Shown here: in pieces, positions 1 to 8,864 of the stretch
How positions within the stretch are numbered: the stretch's first letter is position 1
Layout: every line of letters starts with the position of its first letter
Origin: Longimicrobiales bacterium
GTDB taxonomy: Bacteria; Gemmatimonadota; Gemmatimonadetes; Longimicrobiales; Gaopeijiaceae
Length of the DNA stretch: 64,000 nucleotides
Reading direction: 5' to 3'
NCBI GenBank assembly: GCA_951813395.1
Contig: OX638356.1
Coordinates: 2,678,501-2,742,500, forward strand
Notes under the pieces: model-generated
Seen by the model: only the letters and a program-made list of their open reading frames with translations
Databases searched by the model: none
What the model was told of the DNA's origin: nothing
Position numbers and translations under genes: made by a program

Positions 1-4
1 GGCC

Positions 5-1276
5 ATGATCCCGGCGCGGGCACGGCAAGTCACCGCGGCGGTGGCCATGCTCCTGCCGGCTTCCTTCAGCACGGCGTGCGAAGACCTCCTGCAGGTGGAC
101 CTGCCCACCAAGGTCGCGGCCGAAAACCTCGACAACCCATCGGTGGCCGAAGTGCTGGTCAACAGCGCCATCGGCGAATTCGAGTGCGCATTCAGCCAGT
201 TCGTGGCCGCCAGCGGACAGCTGACCGACGAGCTCAGGCACAGCTCCGGCTGGCTGGTGATGACCGAGTGGGACCACCGCAAGATCGGGCAGGACCGGGA
301 CGTTGCCCTTTGTAACGGCAACTTCGGCTACGGGGTATTTACGCCGGTGCAGAAGGCGCGGGTGTCGGCCGAATCCTCCAGGACGCGACTCGAAGAGTGG
401 GGCGACGGCGACGTCCAGGGACGATCCGAGAAGATCGCCACGGTTGCGGCCTACGGCGCGTTTTCACGCGCCATTCTGGGCGAGGCTTTCTGCGAGATGA
501 CGATCGATGTCGGACCGCTGATGTCGAAGACCGAGATGCTGCAGAGCGCCGAAACGGCGCTGGGCGAGGCGATGTCGCTGGCCCAGGCAGCCGGACGCAG
601 CGACCTGGCCACTGCGGCGCAGATCCGGCGCGCGGGAGTACGCCTGTATCTCGGCGACAAGTCCGGAGCCATGTCGGACGCGTCGGCGGTGCCGGCGGGT
701 TTCCGCTACGACGCCAACTACTCGGCGGCCGACCTCTACCGCTACAACCGTATCTACCAGCACAACCACGTGGACGGCTTCCTCTCGCCCGAGTTCAACG
801 ACGAGAACGGACAGCCCACCGTAGACGCAGACAACCTGACGTTCGGCGGGGTGGTCGATCCACGGGTGGAAAGCACGCTGGCCGGCATCGGGCAGGATGG
901 CTCACCGCTCAGGCATATCCACAAGTACCCCTCATGGACCAGCCCCATCGCGATTGCCAACGCGGCGGAAGCGCAGTTGATCGTCGCCGAGATCGAGCTG
1001 GGGCAGACCGCGGTGGACATCATCAACGGCTTCCACGAGGCAGCCGGCCTGCCGGCGTATGAACCCGCAGATGTGAACGACGGAGCGGAGATCATGAGTC
1101 AGGTGCTGCAGGAGCGCAGCCGCGAGCTGTACCTGGAAGGCCGCAGACTGTACGACTTCCTGCGCCACGACCTGCCATTCGCCGCGGGTACCCATCCGTA
1201 CGACGGGAACACCTACGGCACGACCACGTGCATGCAGATCCCCCGCAGGGAGAAGGACTCGAACCCGAACCTGTAG
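5..1276 (+). CDS. RagB/SusD-family outer-membrane lipoprotein
   Basis: Surface-exposed nutrient-binding lipoprotein that normally caps a SusC/RagA TonB-dependent channel. The N-terminus is a hydrophobic signal ending S-T-A-C, so Cys25 is the likely lipidated residue. The C-terminal segment around residues 365-390 has the family-like pattern ERSRELYLEGRRLYDFLR. At 423 codons it is typical of the short SusD-like proteins of this lineage. It resembles the SusD gene at the far end of the window (62776 onward): both share an E-C-A-F motif shortly after the lipobox and a C-terminal T-T-C near the end. Its SusC partner is presumably upstream, outside the window. Only four bases precede the ATG, so a longer N-terminus cannot be excluded. 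Substrate unknown; peptides or glycans are both possible. Confidence 0.85.
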   Translation: MIPARARQVTAAVAMLLPASFSTACEDLLQVDLPTKVAAENLDNPSVAEVLVNSAIGEFECAFSQFVAASGQLTDELRHSSGWLVMTEWDHRKIGQDRDVALCNGNFGYGVFTPVQKARVSAESSRTRLEEWGDGDVQGRSEKIATVAAYGAFSRAILGEAFCEMTIDVGPLMSKTEMLQSAETALGEAMSLAQAAGRSDLATAAQIRRAGVRLYLGDKSGAMSDASAVPAGFRYDANYSAADLYRYNRIYQHNHVDGFLSPEFNDENGQPTVDADNLTFGGVVDPRVESTLAGIGQDGSPLRHIHKYPSWTSPIAIANAAEAQLIVAEIELGQTAVDIINGFHEAAGLPAYEPADVNDGAEIMSQVLQERSRELYLEGRRLYDFLRHDLPFAAGTHPYDGNTYGTTTCMQIPRREKDSNPNL

Positions 1277-1310
1277 CCGTCCATGAGAGCCGTGGTCAGC
1301 TATCCACAAA

Positions 1311-1328
1311 TGTAAAGAGAAGATTACA
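1311..1328. promoter_or_regulatory. TGTAA-N8-TTACA inverted repeat upstream of CocE gene
   Basis: TGTAA (1311-1315) and TTACA (1324-1328) form a perfect 5-bp dyad with an 8-bp spacer, ending 2 bp before the ATG at 1331. The same architecture occurs twice at 15952-15990 ahead of the FG-GAP/anchor-B gene. It probably binds a dimeric repressor that would block translation or transcription initiation; the regulator is unknown. Confidence 0.4.
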
Positions 1329-1330
1329 AC

Positions 1331-3184
1331 ATGTCACGTATAGTTTACACATTGATCGCATTCGTTGTGGTCAACTCGTGCGGACCGGCGACCCCGGCGC
1401 CCAGCAGTCCAGGAGCTTCCGAAGCGCCGGATGCCGGCGAATACTCGCGTGCGGACTACGACGTCGAGGTCACCCGCGGGGTGCTTGTGCCGATGCGCGA
1501 CGGCGTGCGGCTGTCCGTCGACATCTACTTCCCGGCCGGAGCGGACCAGCCCGTGCCCGGGATCCTGACCTCGACGCCGTACGACAACAACGGGGCGCGG
1601 ACGGGCGCCGACTGGTTCGCCCGGCGCGGCTATGCGGTCGTTGCGGCAGACGTGCGTGGGCGCTACGACTCGGAAGGCGAGTGGGACCCCTTCAACCCGC
1701 TCCACAAGACCGACGGCTACGACCTCGTGGAATGGATCGCCGCACAGTCCTGGTCCACGGGCAAGGTGGGGATGATCGGCGGCTCCTACCTGGGGTGGAC
1801 GCAGTGGTGGACGGCGAGCACGGCGCCACCCCACCTCGCCGCGATTGCGCCGAAGGTGGCACCCCCCGACCACTTCGAGAATCTGCCGTACCAGAACGGT
1901 GTGCTCGTGGGCGGGTGGCTGCTCGACTGGGCGGCGATGCTGTCGGGACGCACGCAACAGATCGCCGGCGAGGGCGGATACCTGGGCTGGTCGGAAAGCC
2001 GCCAGGATCCGCCCCACACGCCCTACATGGAGATCAATGCGTCGCGCGGGCTGCGCGCGGGCCCGTGGTTCGAGGAGTGGTACAGCAACAACCTGTCAAC
2101 GGATGACTACTGGCAGGGCATCGCCTACCAGACGCCGGAATCGTACTCCCGCGTCACCGTCCCCTCGCTCTCGTTCACCGGGTGGTTCGACGCCAACTAC
2201 CCCGGCTCGCCGATGAACTACCTGGGCATGAAGGAGTACGGGGCGACGCCCGAAGCCCGGCGGCCCAGCATGATCATCGGGCCGTGGGTGCACGGCTTCA
2301 ACACGCGGTCCTCCGGCGGGATCGACTATGGTCCGGACGCCGTCATCGACGTGGACGGCTACGTGGCCCGCTGGTTCGATCACTTCCTCAAGGGCGAAGA
2401 CAACGGCGTCACGGACGACCCGCCCGTGCACGTCTTCGTCATGGGCGAGAACAGGTGGTACGCCGAAGACGACTGGCCCCTGCCCCAGACCGAGTGGACC
2501 AACTACTACCTGACCTCGACGTCGGGCGCGAATTCCTCGGCTGGCGACGGCCTCCTCACCACCGATGCACCCGCCGACGAGGGTCACGACAGCTACCTCT
2601 ACGACCCCCTCAATCCCACCCGCGACCCCTTCGACACGTGGCCCAACAAGAACGGGCACATCGACGGCGCGCTCGACACCCGCGCCTCGGCAGCCGGAGA
2701 GGAAGTGCTCGTCTACCGCACGCCGCCACTCGATGAAGCGGTCGAGGTCACCGGCCCGTTGGAGATCAAGCTCTACGCGTCCACCTCCGCCCACGACACC
2801 GACTGGTTCGTCCGCCTCGTCGACATCGGCCCGGAAGGGTACTCGGCGCTCCTGACCGAGGCCGTCATGCGCGCCCGCAACCGCGACCCCGACAATGAGG
2901 GCCGCTTCAACGGGGCCCAGCTCAGCACCATCGAGCCGGACGCAGTGTACGAGTACACGCTCCGCTTCTGGCGCGGGACAGGGAACCTCTTCCAGGAAGG
3001 TCACCGGATCGGGATCGAGATCTCGTCGAGCTGGTACCCGTACTATCTGCCGAACCTGAACAGCGGCGCGGACAACGTGGCCACGGTGAGCGCCGACGAG
3101 GCCGAGGTGGCGACCCAGCGGGTGTACCATGGGGGTGAGCGGGCCTCGCACATCGTGCTTCCGGTGATCCGGCGGGAGAGGTAG
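1331..3184 (+). CDS. CocE/NonD-family serine hydrolase, secreted lipoprotein
   Basis: Alpha/beta-hydrolase of the CocE/NonD (X-Pro dipeptidyl-peptidase-like) family, 617 aa. The N-terminus carries a short hydrophobic signal with a lipobox V-N-S-C at Cys17, so it is probably a periplasmic or outer-membrane lipoprotein. The nucleophile elbow is G-G-S-Y-L-G with Ser152. The N-terminal strand region V-P-M-R-D-G-V-R-L-S-V-D and Y-D-N-N are family hallmarks, and the C-terminal third is the jelly-roll domain of X-Pro peptidases/CocE. Known members cleave X-Pro peptides, acyl esters or glutaryl-cephalosporins, so the substrate cannot be read from sequence. It is a paralogue of the gene at 52720-54546. 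It sits between a SusD lipoprotein and a Tricorn-like protease, which suggests a role in extracytoplasmic peptide breakdown. Confidence 0.88.
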   Translation: MSRIVYTLIAFVVVNSCGPATPAPSSPGASEAPDAGEYSRADYDVEVTRGVLVPMRDGVRLSVDIYFPAGADQPVPGILTSTPYDNNGARTGADWFARRGYAVVAADVRGRYDSEGEWDPFNPLHKTDGYDLVEWIAAQSWSTGKVGMIGGSYLGWTQWWTASTAPPHLAAIAPKVAPPDHFENLPYQNGVLVGGWLLDWAAMLSGRTQQIAGEGGYLGWSESRQDPPHTPYMEINASRGLRAGPWFEEWYSNNLSTDDYWQGIAYQTPESYSRVTVPSLSFTGWFDANYPGSPMNYLGMKEYGATPEARRPSMIIGPWVHGFNTRSSGGIDYGPDAVIDVDGYVARWFDHFLKGEDNGVTDDPPVHVFVMGENRWYAEDDWPLPQTEWTNYYLTSTSGANSSAGDGLLTTDAPADEGHDSYLYDPLNPTRDPFDTWPNKNGHIDGALDTRASAAGEEVLVYRTPPLDEAVEVTGPLEIKLYASTSAHDTDWFVRLVDIGPEGYSALLTEAVMRARNRDPDNEGRFNGAQLSTIEPDAVYEYTLRFWRGTGNLFQEGHRIGIEISSSWYPYYLPNLNSGADNVATVSADEAEVATQRVYHGGERASHIVLPVIRRER

Positions 3185-3277
3185 GCCGGCCGGAAGCAAC
3201 TATTGTGAATTGCCCGCTGCACGCCGAAGGAGCGGGACACCATTGAAGACAAACGCCAGCCCAACGGAGGCTCAGAA

Positions 3278-6200
3278 GTGACCGTCCCCGCCGTTTCCGC
3301 GCCGCTCGCCATGGCCGCGCTGGCCCTCGCCGCGGCCGAAACCGCCGCCCAGGAGCCCACGCGCCTCCTGCGCCAGCCCACGGTCAGCGCAACGCACATC
3401 GCGTTCGCGTACGCCAACGACCTGTGGATCGTGGACCGCGCGGGAGGGGAGGCCAGGCGCCTCACCACCTTCCAGGGCCAGGAGACCGACCCTCACTTCT
3501 CCCCCGACGGCCGGCACATCGCCTTCAGCGCCCAGTACGACGGCAATACCGACGTCTACGTCCTGCCCTCCGCAGGAGGGACCCCCAAACGCCTCACCTG
3601 GCACCCCGGGGCGGATCAGGTCGTCGGCTGGACCCACGACGGCGCCCGCGTCGTCTTCAACTCCGGACGCACGAGCGCGCCGATCGCGTACCCCAGGTTC
3701 TTCACGGTCGCCCTGGGCGGCGGCCTCCCCGAGGAGATGCCGCTCCCGCGCGGGAAGACCGGCGACTTCTCCGCCGACGGGTCGCGCTTCGCCTACCAGC
3801 AGCGGCAGCTCAACGACGCCGAGTGGCGGGGCTACCGCGGCGGACAGGTTAACCCCGTGTGGATCGTCGACACGGACGACTGGGGGCTCGAAGAGGTCCC
3901 GTGGGACGACAGCAACGACCTCGACCCGGTCTGGCTCGACGACCAGGTCTTCTTCCTCTCGGACCGCGACTGGGCGACCAACATCTGGGCCTACGACACC
4001 GGCACCCGCGCCGTCCGGCAGGTCACCCGGCACGCGGACTTCGACGTCAAGGGCCTGGACGCGGGCGGCGGTGCGGTCGTCTACGAACAGGCCGGCTACA
4101 TCCACCTCCTCGACCCGGCCAGCGGCGCCAGCGAACGGGTCGACATCACCGTGCGCGGCGACTTCCCCTGGCTGCGGGCCCACTGGGAGGACGTCGGCGG
4201 CGGCCTGCAGAACGCGTCCCTCTCGCCCACCGGCGTGCGCGCCCTCTTCGAGGCCAGGGGCGACATCTTCACGGTACCGGCCGAGGACGGCGACTGGCGC
4301 AACCTGACCCGCACCTCCGGCGTCGCCGACCGCAGCCCCGCATGGTCCCCCGACGGCCGCCACGTGTCCTGGTTCTCGGATGCGTCGGGCGAGTACCGGC
4401 TCATGATCGGTTCCCAGGACGGCCAGGGAGAGGCCCGCGAAATCGTCATCCCCAACCCGACCTTCTTCTTCACGCCGACATGGTCCCCCGACTCCGAGCA
4501 CCTCGCATTCACCGACACCGACCTGAACCTCTGGCGCGTCGAGGTCGCGAGCGGCGATGTCACCCTTGTCGACACCGACGGATACGCGCACCCACTTCGC
4601 ACGATCGACCCCGTGTGGTCCCCCGACTCCCGCTGGCTGGCCTACGCCAAGCGCCTCGACAGCCAGTTCCACGTCGTCATGGTCCACTCGCTCGCCGACG
4701 GCAGCACCCGCCAGCTCACCGACGGCCTCTCCGACGCGCTCGCCCCGGCCTGGGACGCGGGCGGCAAGTACCTCTATTTCCTCGCCAGCACCGACTACGG
4801 GCTGAGCAGCGGCTGGCTCGACATGACCTCCTACGAGCGTCCGGTGCGCCGCGCGCTCTACCTGGCCGTGCTCCAGGCCGACGAGCCTTCGCCGTTCCTG
4901 CCCGCCAGCGACGAGGAGGCGGCGGCGGAAACGGGGGACGAGAATGAGGGGGATGAGAGCGAAGATGCGGGCGGCGGCGACGGTTCGGACGCCGACGCGG
5001 ACGACATCCGCATCGACTGGGATGGAATGGGGCAGCGCATCCTCGCGGCCGGGATCCCGGCGCGCAACTACTCGGGTCTCGCGGCGGGGCCCGAAGGCGT
5101 CGTCTTCTTCACGGGACCGGGCGCAGGCGGCGCGTCGCCCACGGCCGCCCTGACGGGTCCCGGCGCGGGCACGCTCTACCGCTATTCGCTGGACGACGAC
5201 GAGGCGACGCCGTTCCTGACGCCGATCCAGCAGTTCAGCGTCTCGGCGGACGGGCAGAAGCTGCTCTACCGGAGCGGCCCGTCGTGGGGCGTGGTCGGCA
5301 CCTCGGGGAGCCCGAGCGTCGGCGACGGCACGATCGACACCGCGGTGCGCATGCGCGTCGACCCGCGTGAGGAATGGCGCCAGCTCTTCCGCGAGGCGTG
5401 GCGCTACCAGCGCGACTTCCTCTACGTCGAGAACGTCCACGGCGCGGACTGGCCGGCCGTTTACGACATGTACGAGCCCTGGATCGAGCACGTCGCGCAC
5501 CGCTCCGACATGAACTACCTCCTCGACATGCTCGCCGGCGAGGTCGCGATCGGGCATTCGTACGTCTTCGGCGGCGACAACCCCGACGTCGAGACCGTGC
5601 CCGTCGGGCTGCTGGGCGCGGACCTGGAGGAGGACGCGGGGCGCTACCGCATCGCCCACATCCATACCGGCGAGAACTGGAACCCGGGACTCGAGTCGCC
5701 GCTGAGCGCGCCCGGGATCGATGTCGCGGCGGGCGACTACATCATCGCCGTCGACGGCGTTGACCTGCGCGTCCCCACCAACCCCTACAGCCTGTTCGAG
5801 GGCACGGTGGGACGGCAGGTGGCGCTGCGGGTCGGTGCGACGCCGGACGGCGAGGGTTCGCGGGTCGTGCAGGTCGTCCCGGTGGGCAACGAGGGGGCGC
5901 TGCGGTCGCGCGAGTGGGTCGAGGACAACCGCCGCAAGGTGGACGAGATGTCCGGCGGCCGCCTGGCCTACGTCTGGCTCCCCAACACCGCGCAGGGCGG
6001 CTACACCTACTTCAACCGCTATTACTTCGCCCAGCAGGACCGGGCGGGCGCGGTCGTCGACGAGCGCTACAACGGCGGCGGCTCGGCCGCCGACTACATC
6101 GTGGACCTGATGGCCCGTCCGCTGATGGGGTTCTTCAACAACCCCGCCGGCGACCGCACGCCGTTCAGGCTGCCCGGCGCCGGCATCTGGGGCCCGAAGG

Positions 6201-6583
6201 TCATGATCATCAACGACGCGGCCGGATCGGGCGGCGACCTGTTGCCCTACATGTTCCGCTTCCGCGGGATCGGGCCCCTGATCGGGACGCGGACGTGGGG
6301 CGGCCTGGTCGGCATCTGGGACGTGCCCCCGCTAATTGACGGCGGCCTGGTGACGGCGCCGCGCGGCGGGTTCTTCGACCTGAACGGCGAGTGGAGGGTA
6401 GAGAACGAGGGCGTCGCGCCCGACATCGAGGTGCGCCAGATTCCGGCCGAGGTCATCGCTGGGCGCGACCCGCAGCTGGAGGCCGCGGTGGCCGAGGCGC
6501 TGCGCTTGCTGGAGACCGACGCCGTGCAGATTCTGGCGGAGCCGGAGCCGCCGGTGAGGGCGCGGAGGCCGGGGGGATTGTAA
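3278..6583 (+). CDS. Tricorn-like S41 serine protease
   Basis: Large 1101-aa exported protease of the Tricorn/S41 type. The start is GTG at 3278 with GGAGG 8 nt upstream and a signal peptide ending near A-A-Q-E. Residues 30-520 are WD40/PD40-like beta-propeller repeats (recurrent S-P-D-G and S-P-D-S-x-W). An acidic low-complexity linker lies near 550-575. The protease core follows, with a G-H-S-Y motif (His760), a PDZ-like segment around 810-870 and the catalytic Ser984 in A-G-S-G-G-D. These match the Tricorn catalytic His and Ser. It degrades peptides, probably in the periplasm. Its stop codon overlaps the ATG of the next gene (TAATG), implying translational coupling. Confidence 0.92.
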   Translation: MTVPAVSAPLAMAALALAAAETAAQEPTRLLRQPTVSATHIAFAYANDLWIVDRAGGEARRLTTFQGQETDPHFSPDGRHIAFSAQYDGNTDVYVLPSAGGTPKRLTWHPGADQVVGWTHDGARVVFNSGRTSAPIAYPRFFTVALGGGLPEEMPLPRGKTGDFSADGSRFAYQQRQLNDAEWRGYRGGQVNPVWIVDTDDWGLEEVPWDDSNDLDPVWLDDQVFFLSDRDWATNIWAYDTGTRAVRQVTRHADFDVKGLDAGGGAVVYEQAGYIHLLDPASGASERVDITVRGDFPWLRAHWEDVGGGLQNASLSPTGVRALFEARGDIFTVPAEDGDWRNLTRTSGVADRSPAWSPDGRHVSWFSDASGEYRLMIGSQDGQGEAREIVIPNPTFFFTPTWSPDSEHLAFTDTDLNLWRVEVASGDVTLVDTDGYAHPLRTIDPVWSPDSRWLAYAKRLDSQFHVVMVHSLADGSTRQLTDGLSDALAPAWDAGGKYLYFLASTDYGLSSGWLDMTSYERPVRRALYLAVLQADEPSPFLPASDEEAAAETGDENEGDESEDAGGGDGSDADADDIRIDWDGMGQRILAAGIPARNYSGLAAGPEGVVFFTGPGAGGASPTAALTGPGAGTLYRYSLDDDEATPFLTPIQQFSVSADGQKLLYRSGPSWGVVGTSGSPSVGDGTIDTAVRMRVDPREEWRQLFREAWRYQRDFLYVENVHGADWPAVYDMYEPWIEHVAHRSDMNYLLDMLAGEVAIGHSYVFGGDNPDVETVPVGLLGADLEEDAGRYRIAHIHTGENWNPGLESPLSAPGIDVAAGDYIIAVDGVDLRVPTNPYSLFEGTVGRQVALRVGATPDGEGSRVVQVVPVGNEGALRSREWVEDNRRKVDEMSGGRLAYVWLPNTAQGGYTYFNRYYFAQQDRAGAVVDERYNGGGSAADYIVDLMARPLMGFFNNPAGDRTPFRLPGAGIWGPKVMIINDAAGSGGDLLPYMFRFRGIGPLIGTRTWGGLVGIWDVPPLIDGGLVTAPRGGFFDLNGEWRVENEGVAPDIEVRQIPAEVIAGRDPQLEAAVAEALRLLETDAVQILAEPEPPVRARRPGGL

Positions 6584-7620
6584 TGGATTCAGGACACACC
6601 CTGCGCGCGGTCGTCGGAATGGTCGCGCTGTTTGCCGCGACGGCATCGCAAGGGACGGGTCAGGTCATTGCCGGGCCCGACGGTCCCGTCGAGTTCATCG
6701 GGTTGCAGGACTGGGACGCCCAGGAGCTGTTCGACGCGATCCAGGCGACAGCGCCCGACCGCCCGTTCCACGCCTGTGCCGTCGTCTTGAAGCAGGAACT
6801 CGGATTCGCTGAAGCCGCGGCGGCGGGATATTTCAACCTGCTGTCCCACGATTCGTACACAGTCGTGATCGGCGTGGAGGACAGCGCACGAGTCCGGCAT
6901 CGCGCGACGGGCAGCGAGGCGGTCGCTCTCCCGGAGCCCTGGCAGAACATGAAGGCGGTTGCCCGCGACGACGTGCGGGTGCTCAGAGCGGCTGCCGGCA
7001 CACTGCACCTGCGCGGCGGCTTCTTCAACGCCGTCTTCAACCGCGCGGGGCGGCGTGCCGCACAAATGGGCGCCGACCCCGGGACCGTTGACGAGCTGTG
7101 GGACCTGATCGACGGCGCGAACGGCGAGGAAGACCGCCTCCTCGCCCATGAAGTGCTCGCCAGCGACTCATCGTGGTCGGCGCGGTCGATCGCGACCCTC
7201 GTGCTCGGCAACTTCATGGACGACCACACGTCGTGGCACGGTCTGCTGGGTTCGCTGGTCGATCCCCATGCGCGAGTCAGCTCGGTGGCGCAGATCATGC
7301 TTGACGGACTGGCGGCGCCGGAGATGGACCCTGTCGAATGGACGGGTGCCCGCGCTCATTTGTCGGCGCTTCTCGACGGCACGAATCCGTGGGTGTTCAG
7401 GGACATCCTGCAAGTCCTCGTCGCTACGGACGTTGACCCGGAGTTCGCGCGGCAACTGGCACGCGAGATTCCTGATTTGCTGCTTGCGCACGTCGGAGCG
7501 GAGCATGAACGCACCCGGGAGCCGGCCCTGGCCTTCCTGAGGGCCGTGAGCGGCAAGGACTTTGGAACGGATCTCGAGGCGTGGACCGCGTGGGTCAACG
7601 GTCAGCCGGGCGAGGGATAG
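6583..7620 (+). CDS. Exported hypothetical protein with HEAT-like helical repeats
   Basis: A 345-aa protein whose ATG overlaps the stop of the Tricorn-like protease. The first 27 residues form a signal peptide (A-A-T-A-S-Q-G-T-G-Q). The mature protein is rich in short helical segments such as S-I-A-T-L-V-L-G-N-F and V-S-S-V-A-Q-I-M-L-D-G-L, resembling HEAT or Armadillo repeats. No catalytic motif was recognised. Tight coupling to the protease suggests it acts with it, for example as a periplasmic partner or inhibitor, but this rests on context only. Confidence 0.7.
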   Translation: MDSGHTLRAVVGMVALFAATASQGTGQVIAGPDGPVEFIGLQDWDAQELFDAIQATAPDRPFHACAVVLKQELGFAEAAAAGYFNLLSHDSYTVVIGVEDSARVRHRATGSEAVALPEPWQNMKAVARDDVRVLRAAAGTLHLRGGFFNAVFNRAGRRAAQMGADPGTVDELWDLIDGANGEEDRLLAHEVLASDSSWSARSIATLVLGNFMDDHTSWHGLLGSLVDPHARVSSVAQIMLDGLAAPEMDPVEWTGARAHLSALLDGTNPWVFRDILQVLVATDVDPEFARQLAREIPDLLLAHVGAEHERTREPALAFLRAVSGKDFGTDLEAWTAWVNGQPGEG

Positions 7621-7647
7621 GCGAACCGGTCAACAATCTCCCGCACC

Positions 7648-7944
7648 TCAGCTGGCCATCTTCGGCCAGCATCGCTCCACCTCGATCCGATCCTCGTGTT
7701 TCCGCGCCTGCGCAAGGTCGTACGCCGCCTGACGACGCATCCAGAAGTCGGCGTTGGACCAGCCGGCCTTCTCCAGGCGGATCGCCATCTCAGGAGAAAT
7801 CGCCGCGTGGCCATTGAGAACCCGCGAAAGCGTGTGGCGAGCTACGCCGAGGACTTGGGATGCCCTGGTGACGGTCAGGCCCAAGGGCTCCAGGCAGTCT
7901 ATCGAGATGCTTAATCCAGGGTGGGGAGGATCCTTCATCGGCAT
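7648..7944 (-). CDS. higA: HigA-type antitoxin (XRE helix-turn-helix)
   Basis: Antitoxin of a HigBA-type toxin-antitoxin module, 98 aa. It has the HigA N-terminal P-P-H-P-G motif, then a Cro/CI helix-turn-helix covering about residues 23-60 with L-S-R-V-L-N-G and [12 protein letters not shown]. HigA normally neutralises HigB by direct binding and represses the operon. It lies 21 bp downstream of higB, in the toxin-first order characteristic of HigBA. The ATG at 7944 is used; a second Met two codons in is also possible. The C-terminal tail (H-E-D-R-I-E-V-E-R) is typical. Confidence 0.9.
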   Translation of the reverse strand: MPMKDPPHPGLSISIDCLEPLGLTVTRASQVLGVARHTLSRVLNGHAAISPEMAIRLEKAGWSNADFWMRRQAAYDLAQARKHEDRIEVERCWPKMAS

Positions 7945-7965
7945 GGTGGCAGTTCTCCGTTGTGG

Positions 7966-8244
7966 TCAGTGGTAGTCGACCAGGTCGACGTCGTAGACAT
8001 CACCGTTCCAGAAGCGAAAGACGATCCGCCAATTCCCTGAAACGGCAATACTCCAATAGCCAGCCAGTTCACCCTTCAGCGGGTGGGTCCGATAGCGCGG
8101 AAGGTCGAGGTCGGACGGCCTGTCGGCAACATCGAGAGCAGACAAGACCGACGAGATTCGTGCCACCAGATCCGGCCGGAGCCATCGACGGTCTCCTCGC
8201 TCGTGGAACCGATTTAGACCCCTGTGCCGAAGCGATCGGATCAA
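7966..8244 (-). CDS. higB: HigB/RelE-type mRNA interferase toxin
   Basis: Ribosome-dependent mRNA interferase of the HigB/RelE superfamily. The TTG at 8244 is chosen because it gives 92 aa, the usual HigB length, beginning I-R-S-L-R-H-R-G-L. It also leaves the 23-bp palindrome at 8250-8272 just upstream as an operator. Upstream in-frame alternatives are ATG 8262 and GTG 8271, both inside the palindrome. Family features visible are L-K-G-E-L-A-G-Y-W-S-I, W-R-I-V-F-R-F and the terminal D-V-D-L-V-D-Y-H. The antitoxin gene follows 21 bp downstream. The start choice is less certain than the identity. Confidence 0.87.
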   Translation of the reverse strand: MIRSLRHRGLNRFHERGDRRWLRPDLVARISSVLSALDVADRPSDLDLPRYRTHPLKGELAGYWSIAVSGNWRIVFRFWNGDVYDVDLVDYH

Positions 8245-8249
8245 AGTGG

Positions 8250-8272
8250 AGTGTACCGCCATGCGGTACACT
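8250..8272. promoter_or_regulatory. 23-bp perfect palindrome, probable HigA operator
   Basis: Ten-base arms AGTGTACCGC and GCGGTACACT flank CAT with no mismatch. The palindrome sits immediately upstream of the TTG start of higB and covers the alternative starts. HigA antitoxins are known to autorepress by binding such dyads, so this is the expected operator. Confidence 0.7.
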
Positions 8273-8433
8273 TGAGCAAGGACTGCGTTGGAGGCGTGGC
8301 GTTGGGCACGGGGTTGGTCTCCGTGTTCCGTGGATGGTATCGGGGCCTGCGGCGTCGACGGGCGACCAAGATCGGTGGAACGCAGGGGCTCTCGAATGGC
8401 TGAATGGGACAGATTCCGTCCGCAATGACCCCT

Positions 8434-8844
8434 CTACCTGATGATGCCCCCCACCCCGATCCGCCCCACATCCACGTGGCGCAGATTCGCAAGGATGACC
8501 GCGTAGTTGAACGCGGACTCGGTGCCCGTCTGGTCGCCCATCCGCAGCTCCACGATCTGTCCTGCGCCGTCGTGGACGTACGCCCGGCCATCGTCCAGTA
8601 CGGACACGGACATCGCCCACTCCAGCTCGCCGGGCCCCTCGCCCTGTCTTCCCATGGACCCGAGGGCGACACCCGTTGAGTCGAAGGCCGTGACACGGTA
8701 CTCGAAGGGCTCCAGGACGTAGATGCGGCCGTGGGCATCGACATCCACGAGGGATGGCGTTGCCAGATTCTCGCCTGGAACCGGCCTACTGGCCCAGGAC
8801 AGCGCCGCACCGCATTCTGCGTGGTAGCAATCTTTCGTCACCAT
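8434..8844 (-). pseudogene. Truncated six-bladed beta-propeller (NHL-like) gene
   Basis: This 136-codon frame encodes part of the six-bladed beta-propeller lipoprotein family also seen at 38776 and 40904. Residues 30-75 contain V-D-V-D-A-H-G-R-I-Y-V-L, F-D-S-T-G and the hallmark G-R-Q-G-E-G-P-G-E-L. Relatives here are about 396 aa with a signal peptide and further blades; this one has no signal sequence and stops after two blades. It is most simply a decayed fragment, though a short expressed protein cannot be excluded. It diverges from the M16 peptidase gene, with only 20 bp between the two starts. Confidence 0.55.
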
Positions 8845-8864
8845 GGGCCGAGAGGGCCGCAGTC

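Noticed and set aside
3272-5665. Long minus-strand open frame (about 797 codons) opposite the Tricorn-like protease
   Set aside because: It is fully antisense to a gene with clear catalytic motifs; the high-GC codon pattern keeps the opposite frame open. Composition is Val/Arg/Gly-rich with no recognisable domain.
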